This document shows, piece by piece, positions 10,301 to 20,000 of a stretch of 64,000 bases of DNA (position 1 is its first letter; each line of letters begins with the position of its first letter). The position numbers and the translations under genes were made by a program. The notes below the pieces were generated by a model. The model searched no databases. It was not told the DNA's origin and worked only from the letters and a program-made list of their open reading frames with translations. The stretch is from Corbicula japonica. Its lineage: Eukaryota > Mollusca > Bivalvia > Venerida > Cyrenidae. The DNA is taken from assembly GCA_038501625.1 (NCBI GenBank), contig JAZAYU010000005.1, forward strand, positions 7,874,001 through 7,938,000, written 5' to 3'.

Positions 10301-12769
10301 TCATGGCAATATCATTCCATGAACGAGAGGGAATAGGATATTAATATTGCAGCATAAAACTTAAGCGGCATTACTTCAATTTAACCCGTTCTTGTATGAA
10401 ATATAACAAGTATTTGGAACTAAAGGCACAAATTTGCAGCATTAGTTCGGGCTAATAAAATTTTTATTTACTAAAATAAATTTGGTCCACGCGACTAAAA
10501 GCGAAAGTAGGATTTCCGAAACATCACAGAATAACGATAATTTAACAATATCATTGAAAGTCCCGTCTATAAGAAAGAATTCGATCGGACTTTTTGTGTT
10601 CTGTTAGAGTTTATATATTGGAGTCTATATGGACAAATATGATTTTTCAATAGTATATTCTTACTTAAGTTAAGGGCTGGGGCTTTAAGGTCAAATGCAC
10701 ACAGTATTGAACTTATGACCCCTATACTAGGTATTCTAAAACACCCTCTACACAACTAGCAAACTGGGTCGATCAGGAGAGCAGCTGTATCGAGGGTCAA
10801 AAATAAGCCTGATAAAATTAATAGTGTCACTCACATGAGAGGTTGCGGTCTGCAAAAAAGGTTGTTAATGTAGCGAGTTTACCTCTGAATCAAACAGGAT
10901 ATTTTCAAACTTGAGATTTCGGTGAGTTACTCCATGCTTATTCAGGTAAACCAGTCCTTGCAGGATTTGATAAGTAAACTGGACAAGCTTCTCTTCACTG
11001 AAATACACAAAATGACAGACATGAATGATGCAGATGATACATTTACCGTAATTGTTTGAATATAAGCCACACTTTTTCCCCAGAATTTGGAGGTAAAAAG
11101 TTGGGGGTGCAGCTAATACACAGGTTAGGCTGCTTATACACTTTGTTAAAGCCATTTTCATCTGTTCTATCATATTTGGGGGCGGTGCGGCTTATACATG
11201 AGTGCGGCTTAAATTTCGAACAATGACGGTAAATTATTAATAACTAACTCTTCATGGCATATCATATGGCTGTTACCTATGGGCAAACAGTGTAGATCTA
11301 GATAAACTGTCACATCAGTGCCATCAGATCAAGATCTACAATGTTTGCTTTTAAATTCATTAGGTTATTTCTGACCAAGAAGCAACCAGTGTAGATCCAG
11401 ATCAGATGGCAGGGATGTGTGATATAAAATGGATTACTGTTATATCATTTAATTTTTGCAGGTTAAAACTTCACAATGACTATCAAAATGACATTTCTGT
11501 ATGAGCATAAAATTGCATTACTGAATTATACTTCTAACCCTTTATGTGGAGGAACAGTGGTCTAGGGGTAGAGCATCAGACTCCAGATCCGGAGACTGTG
11601 GGTTCAAATCCCACCAGGGATGAGATTCGTCTGCAATTTCCCAAATCCACATTCAGTGCAAGTACTGGTTGGACACCCAGGAAGCAGTCATCGAGCGAGA
11701 TTATTTAAGTTGGAAGAACTTGTTTCACAATTAATGTAAAATAAGTAAGTTTAAACTAAACTAAACTAAACCCTTTACACCATGGGTATGTTTTTTATCA
11801 ATCCAGTTTATTATCAAAACAAACATTTTCATCATAGATATGCTAGTATTAGTAATAAACCACAATCTATTGTGTGTGTAAAGTTGTTGTTTTTCAATTT
11901 TCAATCTACTTACCTCTGATATTTTCCAGTATTCCAGGCCACTTTGAGGCTATTTGTGTAATGCTCTTGGACTATCATAAGCCTTTCTGGAAACAAGCAA
12001 AAATTTCATCCATGATTTCCATATAAATACATGTACATTCGAACTTAGAACTCTCAAACTAACAAGGCCCAAAAGAAAAGTTTGAATTATCAACTGATCA
12101 AGTTATCGAAGTCAGGCCGAGTGACTTTTTAAAAAAATAATTTAAAGGTTTAGTGTCCATCAAATTTAAAAATTAAAGCTCTATGAATAAGATAAAGATT
12201 TTGGAGATAATAAATTAGCACTTTAGTGCTATTTTTGACAATGAGGGTACCAGTACCCCATATATAAAAGTCAAAGGGTCAAGGCTCTCACTAGACTTGC
12301 AAATTGGGGAGAAGTTTTGTCATAATTTTACTGAATTACGGAGGAGTTTGCAGTCAACAGCATTCGTTCACTATAAAGTCTATACAAAATGACTTCTCTA
12401 ATAGCTCAAAGATGGGAGAAGTCTGGTCACTTTGGGGAGACCCAAGTCTCCCTCTAGTGAGAGCCCTGATGGTATTGGCAAAAAAATCATAGGGTTTTTC
12501 AGCAAATACCCCTCTTATCTGGAGCTAAAACTTCATCTAATTTAATCTATTCTTACCATGCCGTCCTCTTTCACAATCCAGATATTTACAGATACATGGG
12601 TGGTCAAGCGTTTTCAGGTGCTGGAATCTTCCTATAATCTTGATAGAGTTTGGTGTAAGTGGTAGGCCATTAGCACCACATTTGTCATTTGAATGACTAG
12701 CTGCGAAAAATGTTGAAACACCAAACTGAGCTTTTCCAAGAGCCATGTCTATGACAGCTAGTCACTTAA
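4241..12769 (-). CDS. TBCK: TBC domain-containing protein kinase-like (TBCK), 5' part
   Basis: TBCK combines an N-terminal pseudokinase, a TBC Rab-GAP domain and a rhodanese domain, and is linked to endolysosomal trafficking and mTOR signalling. Only the pseudokinase exons are visible. Coding pieces in transcript order are 12557-12746, 11914-11986, 10883-10997, 9829-9902, 8156-8297, 6558-6627, 6133-6188, 5234-5295 and, less surely, 4241-4320. All junctions keep frame. The start motif [18 protein letters not shown] closely matches vertebrate TBCK. Later come an HRN instead of the catalytic HRD ([13 protein letters not shown]), SDYG in the DFG position, SPEV in place of APE, and [17 protein letters not shown]. 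There is no glycine-rich loop or VAIK lysine, as expected of a pseudokinase. The start codon at 12746 follows an in-frame splice acceptor after a short leader. TBC and rhodanese exons must lie beyond position 1 or were missed. Confidence 0.88.
4321..5233. other. TBCK intron with repeat-like GC-richer block
   Basis: A minus-strand open frame at 4939-5154 has no recognisable family. It abuts the right inverted-repeat arm at 5160-5212 and is taken as part of that repeat. Confidence 0.4.
5160..5212. repeat. Right arm of a ~50-bp inverted repeat
   Basis: GGATGGGGAAACAAA and its flanks are the reverse complement of 3566-3614, with small gaps. Confidence 0.55.
5234..5295 (-). CDS. TBCK: TBCK exon 8
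   Basis: Acceptor CTTCAG, donor GTAAAA. It encodes [20 protein letters not shown] plus two bases, matching the final kinase-like helix of TBCK (human VIDLLNKCLTFHPSKR). Confidence 0.85.
5955..6101. mobile_element. Palindromic MITE (GGGCCCAAGATC family)
   Basis: Two ~72-bp arms are near-perfect reverse complements meeting at GGCGACTGGTCGCC. Termini are GGGCCCAAGATCATAAAACT and its complement. It lies in a TBCK intron, 31 bp from exon 7. Confidence 0.85.
6133..6188 (-). CDS. TBCK: TBCK exon 7
   Basis: Acceptor TTTGCAG, donor GTTTGT. It encodes [19 protein letters not shown] in a frame consistent with both neighbours. The sequence is poorly conserved, as is this part of the human protein. Confidence 0.7.
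6558..6627 (-). CDS. TBCK: TBCK exon 6
   Basis: Acceptor AATTTCAG, donor GTACAT. It encodes [20 protein letters not shown] and a few more residues, continuing directly from ILLELVS as in human (ELCVGRKLFQSL...LKFLL). Confidence 0.75.
6960..7445. repeat. AGTTCT-rich degenerate repeat with (TA)n microsatellite
   Basis: About 27 TA dinucleotides run from about 7289 to 7342. Around them, AGAACTAG, AAGTTCT and AGTTCTTGATC recur in both orientations, suggesting a decayed inverted-repeat element that carried the microsatellite. Confidence 0.6.
7551..7774. mobile_element. GATC-family MITE, diverged
   Basis: Begins AACACTTTACTCCATATA and ends ATGAAGTAATGGGTTAA, diverged terminal repeats of the family, with internal GGATCCAGATCAGCC and CCTGATCAGATGG. 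Its right end runs straight into the adjacent minisatellite. Confidence 0.7.
7730..8141. repeat. 59-bp minisatellite, about 7 copies
   Basis: Units starting CCATAAAAGTCATATCTATG recur at 7741, 7800, 7859, 7918, 7977, 8036 and 8095 with few differences. Each contains the right end of the GATC-family MITE (AAGTAATGGGTTAA) plus AAATAAGCAACATCTTATGC, so the array was seeded by that element and its flank. It ends about 14 bp from the donor of TBCK exon 5. Confidence 0.93.
8156..8297 (-). CDS. TBCK: TBCK exon 5
   Basis: Acceptor TTATTTCAG, donor GTAAGTAAG. It encodes [13 protein letters not shown], an acidic loop and [18 protein letters not shown], matching human TBCK (SYLAPEV...KSDVWSLGIILFEL). 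This is the activation-segment end and helix F region of the pseudokinase. Confidence 0.95.
8385..8626. mobile_element. GATC-family MITE
   Basis: Terminal repeats AACCCTTTCCTTGATAT and TACAGGAAAGGGTTAA enclose the two GATC-rich hairpin arms. Confidence 0.85.
8756..9307. mobile_element. ~550-bp MITE rich in TCGCGA
   Basis: Left end TACTGTAGAACTGGATTTAT and right end, read in reverse, TACTGTAAAACGCATTAATT form an imperfect ~25-bp inverted repeat continuing into TTCGCG. Both flanks of the interior carry repeated TCGCGAA/TTCGCGA motifs in otherwise AT-rich DNA. No coding sequence. Confidence 0.7.
9331..9552. mobile_element. GATC-family MITE, diverged
   Basis: Contains GTAGATCCAGAATCACC, CTGATCAGGATCTACAC and CTGGTCTGGATCTAC, and ends ATTAAAGGGTTAA. 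The left end is decayed. Confidence 0.7.
9594..9716. mobile_element. Palindromic MITE, one arm shortened
   Basis: Ends GGTTATAAAGCTGAGATTGG and its near complement. The left arm lacks the ATCTGATTGGCTG segment still present in the right arm. Confidence 0.8.
9829..9902 (-). CDS. TBCK: TBCK exon 4
   Basis: Donor GTAAGG. It encodes [20 protein letters not shown] and GFPVG, matching human [25 protein letters not shown]. SDYG occupies the DFG position. Confidence 0.93.
9965..10080. repeat. Decayed copy of the palindromic MITE
   Basis: Carries CTGAGATTGGGGACCAGTCT and CTTCTGATTGGTCAG from the left arm. The right arm is barely recognisable. Confidence 0.5.
10883..10997 (-). CDS. TBCK: TBCK exon 3
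   Basis: Encodes [20 protein letters not shown], then [18 protein letters not shown]. This is the catalytic-loop region; the usual Asp of HRD is Asn here, supporting pseudokinase status. Donor GTAAAC, acceptor TTCAG. Confidence 0.95.
11041..11235. mobile_element. ~195-bp MITE with TTTACCGT termini
   Basis: The left end TTTACCGTAATTGTTTGAAT continues into ATAAGCCACACT; the right end read in reverse is TTTACCGTCATTGTTCGAAA and continues into TTTAAGCCGCACT. This is a ~32-bp imperfect terminal inverted repeat with no coding sequence. Confidence 0.8.
11262..11424. mobile_element. GATC-family MITE fragment
   Basis: Retains GTGTAGATCTAGATAAAC, ATCAGATCAAGATCTAC, TTCATTAGGTTATTTCTGACC and GTAGATCCAGATCAGATGGC. 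Both ends are eroded. Confidence 0.7.
11545..11768 (+). mobile_element. tRNA-derived SINE
   Basis: The head has an A box (TGGTCTAGGGGTAGAGC, 11558-11574) and a B box (GGTTCAAATCC, 11601-11611) at tRNA-like spacing, but the acceptor arm does not pair, so it is not a functional tRNA. An unrelated ~120-bp body follows, and the tail is an AAACT simple repeat. Flanks AACCCTTTA at 11536-11544 and 11769-11777 form a 9-bp direct repeat, so it inserted into a GATC-family terminus sequence. Confidence 0.82.
11914..11986 (-). CDS. TBCK: TBCK exon 2
   Basis: Acceptor TTTCCAG, donor GTAAG. It encodes [20 protein letters not shown] and GKYQR across its junctions, corresponding to human ERLVVVAEHCERSLEDLL. 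Confidence 0.92.
12557..12746 (-). CDS. TBCK: TBCK exon 1 (coding)
   Basis: Starts ATGGCTCTTGG at 12746 and encodes [20 protein letters not shown], then [21 protein letters not shown]. This matches the N-terminus of TBCK. Donor GTAAGA. Confidence 0.95.
12747..12769 (-). other. TBCK 5' UTR, end of a leader exon
   Basis: A strong acceptor (TTATTTTCAG) lies 23 bases before the start codon, implying a 5' UTR intron and an upstream non-coding exon between here and CHM. Confidence 0.6.
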
Positions 12770-13591
12770 CTGAAAATAAAGTATGTTCAATTAAGACAAA
12801 GTGAATGAATAATAAAAAATAAGACATATTGAAAAACTGATTGAATGATAAAATAGAGAGGTTGAAAACAACAACAAATTGGACTGTATAAAAAATGAAT
12901 AACTACAGTACTTATCAGACCAAAAAGTGAACAGTTTGACAAATATTTAATACCTGATGCCTGACTCACACCAGTCTGATATGTTTAAAAAACAAAGAAA
13001 TTTTGAACTAAAGCTGTTTGAGTTGCTTATTTATAATATGATAATATGTAGTCATTGTTATCAGGGATCGGCATAGGCTGTGAGAACAGGGAGAAGATTT
13101 TCACATTTTTAGGAGAAGATTTTGAACTTTTTGACTTCCTATAAGAAACATATAGGGAAAAACTTCTCCCTTGGCTCAGTAGAGAGAGATGTTTAAGAAA
13201 GTTGGGAGACTGTTTCTCCCAAGTCTCCCTCTAAGCCATTCCCTGGGTCACCGTATAAATTTAATGGTTTATGGTATTATGGTTTAAATCATTAGAGAAC
13301 TGCTATACTGCAATGCTGCCAAAGCAGGGGTTTAAAGGAACCCTAATGAATCCCTCTGGGCCCTGTATTCATAGTAATGGGCATATAAGTGACCAAGTTT
13401 ATAAAGCTGAGCATGGAAACCAGTCTCAAATCTCAAGCATCTAATTGGCTGGAATGGCGACTTTGTTTTGCCACTGACAATTCCAAGGCAGTAACCCCAA
13501 TGGTTCCCATTTTCGTTTATTGTTTGTGGTGTACATATTGAAACTGTTTTTAATACCATGCTCTCTTCTAATCTCTACTTTTTGGCTAACT

Positions 13592-13622
<31 letters not shown>

Positions 13623-14021
13623 GGGAGGCTGTGTCTGCTGGATGTGGTCTATTCCTGATAAGCATATTTCACTTTTTACCCGATGAAAATCTGCATCGAG
13701 ATCATTGAACTCGGACAAGCACATTAAATTCAAAACACATGAGTTCTATTAGTCATCTTTTAATTAATGATAAAATGCCGTAAACTCAGATTCTTACTAA
13801 TTAACGAAAATATTCATTCCCGGCCCCTTGCTTCCTGTTTCACTTTCAAAGTCCGCGGTTTCGAAAATAAATTGCATTTATTTTTTCAGATTAATACTCT
13901 TATTTAGAATTTTAAATTTATAAATATTAATTTATTGCGTTTATCAGTTTTGAATTGCAAAATAATGATGGACATTTTATACGAATCGTTCCTTAAAAAA
14001 AAAAACCTCCTAGCTGAAATA
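12770..14021. other. Head-to-head TBCK/CHM intergenic region
   Basis: Holds a half copy of the palindromic MITE (13395-13460), a segment related to 2352-2393 (13461-13500), a (GT)n run followed by about 19 G near 13607, and a degenerate AGGAGAAGATTTT motif (about 13090-13210). No clear CpG-rich core promoter was seen. The regulatory elements of both genes should lie here. Confidence 0.55.
13395..13460. repeat. Half copy of the palindromic MITE
   Basis: The left arm is present (TTTATAAAGCTGAGCATGGA through GGCTGGAATGGCGACT). The right arm is replaced at the centre of symmetry by unrelated DNA. Confidence 0.75.
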
Positions 14022-14073
14022 ATGGCGACTGCTGATCTTCCAAAAGAGTTTGATGTGATAGTTTTAGGCACTG
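14022..14073 (+). CDS. CHM: CHM exon 1
   Basis: Encodes [17 protein letters not shown] plus one base. Donor GTACAT. The glycine codon is completed by exon 2. Confidence 0.95.
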
Positions 14074-17000
14074 GTACATAGAATTTTTACGATCATAAAA
14101 TGATGTTATTGCTTTTAATTTGTACTCATTGTATTAGAAAGAAATAGCTTAATTTAGTTCTAAAAAAATCTTTAATTTCTTATGAGTAATTAGTTTTCGC
14201 GATCATGCAGATGACTAATATTTTTTTGCGAACGTCACACTTCGCGCTGTTAGTCATGTCATCCGGTGATTATTGTGAAAGCTAACTGTCGGTGGAGTAT
14301 TTAAACAATATTGTCTACCAATAAATTTCTAAATAACTCTAATTTTGTTCCATTCTTCCTTCCTTATCTATCTGTATCCTACCGTAACTCAAATCTGACG
14401 TTCTCCTAAATACGGCGATGTTTTGTTTTTTCTGTTACTCGCATGATTTCCCGCGCGCTTTTGGAGGTGAAGGTCAGCCATGTTTATTTCCCACGGTCCA
14501 CTTGTGACTCAATTGATTTTCTGGACGAAACATGGAGATACGGCAGGAAAATAAAACAGAAAATATATAGATCTAAATATGATCCAATTGTGTGTTTAAC
14601 CTTATGCAATTTTAACATCCATGATCACTTCCTTCGTAAAAAAGTTGTTGTTGCTTGAAATTTTGACATTCATCATTTGCATATGACTCTATTAACTATC
14701 GAGGTCATGTGACACACTACGTCACACTCCCGCTTAAAACAAAAAGTGCGGAAGCGTAGAAGGACCATAGTTTTTATTTTTGTCTTATTTGACAAACATG
14801 ATCCAAAAAGAGGTCGAAATTGGATGGGAGTAAAGTGTAGGTAGAAAATTCTTTCCAGACAAAGAGAAGTCTGATGACATAGAGTATTCAGTGGGGTCAG
14901 TGTGATATACGTGGTATGTGACTCATGGGTTCACCTGAAATTCTGTTCCCCAGTTAAAGTTTTGAGGGGTGGAGACACTTTCCTCTGCCCCATTTGTAAT
15001 CAGTTATAAGTATACAAGAGGGCCATGATGGCCCTATATCGCTCACCTGAGTACAAAAGTACTCTCAGCTTGTGGTTTCAGACAAGAAGATTTTTAAAGT
15101 TTTTCCTATACAAGTCTATATAAAATGAAGTGACCCCTGGGGCGGGGCCAATTTTGACCCCTGGGAAATAATTTGAACAATCTTTGTAGAGTTCTACTAG
15201 AGGATGCTAAATGCCAAATATCTAAGCTCTAGGCCTTGTGGTTTTAGACAAGAAGATTTTTAAAGTTTTTCCTATATAAGTCTATGCAAAATGAAGTGAC
15301 CCCTGGGGCAGGGCCAATTTTGACCCCTGGGAAATAATTTGAACAATCTTTGTAGAGTTCAACTAGAGGGTGCTAAATGCCAAATATCTAAGCTCTAGGC
15401 CTTGTGTTTTCAGACAAGAAGATTTTTAAAGTTTTTCCTATATAAGTCTATGCAAAATGAAGTGACCCTAGGGCGGGGCCAATTTTGACCCCAGGGAAAT
15501 AATTTGAACAAACTTTGTAGAGTTCCACTAGAGGATGCTAAATGCCAAATATTTAAGCTCTAGGCCTTGTGGTTTCAGACAAGAAGATATTTTAAGTTTT
15601 TCCTATATAAGTCTATATAAAATGAAGTGACCCCTGGGGCGGGGCCAATTTTGACCTCAGGGAAATAACTTGAACAATCTTTGTAGAGTTCCACTAGAGG
15701 GTGCTAAATGCCAAATATCTAAGCTCTAGGCCTTGTGGTTTCAGACAAGAAGATTTTTTAAGTTTTTCCAATATAAGTCTATGCAAAATGAAGTGACCCC
15801 TGGGGCGGGGCCAATTTTAACCCCAGGGAAATAATTTGAACAAACTTTGTAGAGTTCCACTAGAGGATGCTAAATGCCAAATATCTAAGCTCTAGGCCTT
15901 GGGGTTTCAGACAAGAAGATTTTTAAAGTTTTTCCTATATAAGTCTATGTCAAATGAAGTGACCCCTGGGGTGGGGCCAATTTTGACCCCAGGGAAATAA
16001 TTTGAACAATCTTTGTAGACTTCCACTAGAGGGTGCTAAATGCCAAATATCTAAGTTCTAGGCCTTGTGGTTTCAGACAAGAAGATTTTTTAAGTTTTTC
16101 CTATATAAGTCTATGCAAAATGAAGTGACCCCTGGGGCGGGGCCAATTTTGACCCCAGGGAAATAATTTAACAAACTTTGTAGAGTTCCACTAGAGGATG
16201 CTAAATGCCAAATATCTAAGCTCTAGGCCTTGTGGTTTCAGACAAGAAGATTTTTAAAGTTTTTCCTATATAAGTCTATGTCAAATGAAGTGACCTCTGG
16301 GGCGGGGCCAATTTTGACCCCAGGGAAATAATTTGAACAATCTTTGTAGAGTTCCACTAGAGGGTGCTAAATGCCAAATATCTAAGCTCTAGGCCTTGTG
16401 GTTTCAGACAAGAAGATTTTTTAAGTTTTTCCTATATAAGTCTATGCAAAATGAAGTGACCCCTGGGGCGGGGCCAATTTTGACCCCAGGGAAATAATTT
16501 AACAAACTTTGTAGAGTTCCACTAGAGGATGCTAAATGCCAAATATCTAAGCTCTAGGCCTTGTGGTTTCAGACAAGAAGATTTTTAAAGTTTTTCCTAT
16601 ATAGGTCTATGTAAAATGAAGTGACCCCTGGGGCGGGGCCAATTTTGACCCCAGGGCTATAATTTGAACAATCTTGGTTGAGGACCACTAGGTGATGCTA
16701 CATAGCAAATATCAAAGTTCTAGGCCTTACGGTTTCAGAGAAGAAGATTTTTAAAAATTTCATGTTCAAAATCTATTTTTAACCTCGGTGACCTAGATAG
16801 GCAATGGACTGGAACCATTTGAACAATTTTGGTAAAGCTTCATGCAAGTAACATTCCTGCCAAGTTTCAGCAAGATTGGCCCAGGAGTTCAGGAGAAGAA
16901 GTCGTTTGAAGAAAAAGTTGACGACGGACGCACGCACGGACGACGGACATTAGGCGATCACAAAAGCTCACCATGAGCACTTCGTGCTCAGGTGAGCTAA

Positions 17001-20000
17001 AAAATAAACAAGAAACGTTGTATATATGTTAACAGTTTAAACAGTTTATAAATCTAAAAGTTTTAAATTAATACCTTTTTGACTGTTCGACATTCAAGTA
17101 AACAAAGACACTATTATTACTCTACTTGGACACCATACTTCATTGATTGGAACTAGATTTACTGCAACCAATCAGAATCGTCGAATTTATGTCACATTGT
17201 CAGACCGAGGTTAGAGTTTACCGCTGCCATACTTGTTTATATTTAGCAACTGATGAATGACTACAGATTTTGCCATTATTCCCAAATTACGTATGAATAG
17301 TTGTTTTAAACTTATAACAAGTTTAATTAAACTTACTATGGTTTGCCTAAAATAGCATAGAAAAATGTTCTTACATCGCTGAATTTGGGTTACACCAGGA
17401 TACTGTCCAGTTTTCAGAAGCATCCGAATGTTGTTAACATTTTTGTTACTGCTATGCACAAGACAGTAAAATGCAGTGAGGTCATAGCTGTATGTGGTAA
17501 TCACACACTTCTTTTGCCTATCATTGTCAGATCAGAAATTGCTAAAAGTACAAGCTATTACAATATTATCTTTCAAAACATTTCTAAATAACTCCTCAAA
17601 AAGCCAAAGCGCTAATGAATAAATGGGACCAAAAATTTGATATTAACCCTTTCCTCCATATATACGCATTTTGATGCATGTGTGACTAGTGTAGATCCAG
17701 ATCAGCCGGCACATCAATGCCATCTGAACTGCACAGCCGGCACATCAATGCCATCTGAACTGCACAGCCGCCACATCAATGCCATCTGAACTGCACAGCC
17801 GGCACATCAATGCCATCTGAACTGCACAGCCGGCACATCAATGCCATCTGAACTGCACTGGGCCCAAGATCATAAAACTAAGTTTTGAGATCAGTCTCAA
17901 ATCTCAAGGATCTGATTGGCTGAAATGGCGACTGGTCGCCATTTCAGCCAATCAGATCCTTGAGATTTGAGACTGATCTCCAGATTTAGTTTTATGATCT
18001 TGGGCACTGGTTGCATTTTGGTCAGAAATAATCTGATGAACAAAAAAATGAACAGTTTAGATCCTGATCAGATGGCACAGATGTGCTGGCTGATCTAGAT
18101 CTAAACTGTTTGCCCACGCAATAAAGGTGTATCTGTTGAGGAAAGGGTTAAATGTAAATATCAATTTTAGGTGGTCATTTGGTTAAATCTAACTTTAAGG
18201 GACAATATACCTGTATTACCAATTCAGAGCAACTTTAACATGGACATTATTTATAATTTCAATTTCAGGAATGCCGGAGAGTATTGTTGCTGCTGCATTT
18301 TCGAGAATTGGACAGAGTGTACTTCATCTAGATCGGTAATAAATATTTATATATATAAGATCATAAAGATCTGACTGATTTGGTGGAGGTAGGATGGGTT
18401 ATGTTGTAGTGGGGAGGCTGCGGGCAGCAGATTGATAACAATAACTTTGTTTTATTGCAAGCTCCAGTTGTTTATTTAGCTTGGTTCTCTTATTTAAAAT
18501 GTTTTTTTTTTATTTGCCCCATTTTAAAGGCTTTACTTAACATTGACAGGCTTATAAGTTTGTTTTAACTTGATAATGAATTCAATCATGTGTCATAGTT
18601 TTTAAACATGCATACATGTAGCACAGAATTAATCTTTACATACATTGAAGCATCTAGATCATCTGATCTAAGTTAATGTCAACAGCTACAGGTACTTTTA
18701 TACCAATTTTATTTATTAAAACATTGCACAAATAAAAGCAAACAGACACATAGCAAATTGTATAGTTAAAACATTATTTAAAAAAATTGGTGGAATTGAA
18801 TAAAAAATTGGGGGATGTGATTTTAGATTGGTTACTAAAATAAATTGAAGTTAATATAATTTATGAAGTGCTATTTGAATTGTTTTACAATTTTTCAAAT
18901 AAGTTAAAGAATTTGTCATGTTGACTGAAACTTAAAAGCAACTTTTAGCAAATTAATGTAGAAGCACCACCTTAATGTTGAAAACGGCTTAAAGCCAAAA
19001 GAAAAAATATTGGTTATAAAAAAATATGCATGTACACTTCTGTCAACACTATGAGACATACCTCTTTATTGTATATGCATGTAAATAAATATTTGTATTT
19101 CCCTATTTTGTTTACAGTAATGAGCATTACAGTGGAGGATGGGCCTCATTTAATCTTCAAGGCATTGAAAAATGGGCAGAACAGCACCTGGTAACTTACA
19201 TTTGCTTTATTAATTTGTTAAATAAAGATGACAACTTTAAGCTGAAATCAAGATCATCTGAAGTATTTGCATTGTCATTGCATGTTATGCATCCAAGTCA
19301 TATTTTTATACTTCTCTTTAATCAGGGGTACTGCATTTTGGATTATTATAAAAATTTGAGATAAACTTGATGCACAAATCGAATATTGCATTGTCCATCT
19401 TTTACTTGATTGCTGAGTTGGGAATCAGCAATTTTCATGTGTGCTCTCAGTAACGGGCAAAAAAAATTGATAAACTTATTACACCGCGTTATAAAGAGTC
19501 CGCAGTGTATAATTTTTTGTTTAGGGTTTAGGTAAGCCTAGTTTTGCAGATACAATTGTTTAGATCTTAACCCTCATTACATGTATTATGTCCATATCCA
19601 TTTCCATAAAACTTAGTACTTAAAAGCAATGTAATTGAAATTTTATTAAATACATGAGGCAAAGAAATTGTAATTTAATAAATTACATTTAGAGGAAACA
19701 GTCATTGTAATTTAATTGAAGTGTTTCTGGAAGTAATAATAATTTAATTAATTACATTTTCAAGTAATTGACCGCATCCCTGATTATTGTCTTTTTCATT
19801 GTTAGTTTTATGATTTTAATACTATATAATATAATATAAAAGGGCAATATGACTGTTTGATTGATATCAATTTTCAGGACATATGCTCTTTTTAATTCAC
19901 CTTTTCTGCATTACTGATGCACTGTTTTGTAGGATGAAAGCCAGGCTTTCAAGGGACTTGACAGGCCAGCAGTTGATATGGCCAGTTTGCTCCAAGATGG

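Larger units (their letters stand above)
17644..18151. mobile_element. GATC-family MITE, internally amplified and interrupted
   Basis: Outer ends are TTAACCCTTTCCTCCATATA and GAGGAAAGGGTTAAA. Within the left arm, a ~35-bp segment (CAGCCGGCACATCAATGCCA and onward) is repeated five times. A palindromic MITE then splits the element at 17860. Confidence 0.9.

Noticed and set aside
11551..11625. Possible tRNA gene
   Set aside because: A and B boxes are present, but the acceptor arm does not pair, and a SINE body and AAACT tail follow.
13441..13708. Overlapping frames rich in Pro or Gly near 13600
   Set aside because: Produced by the (GT)n and poly-G run.
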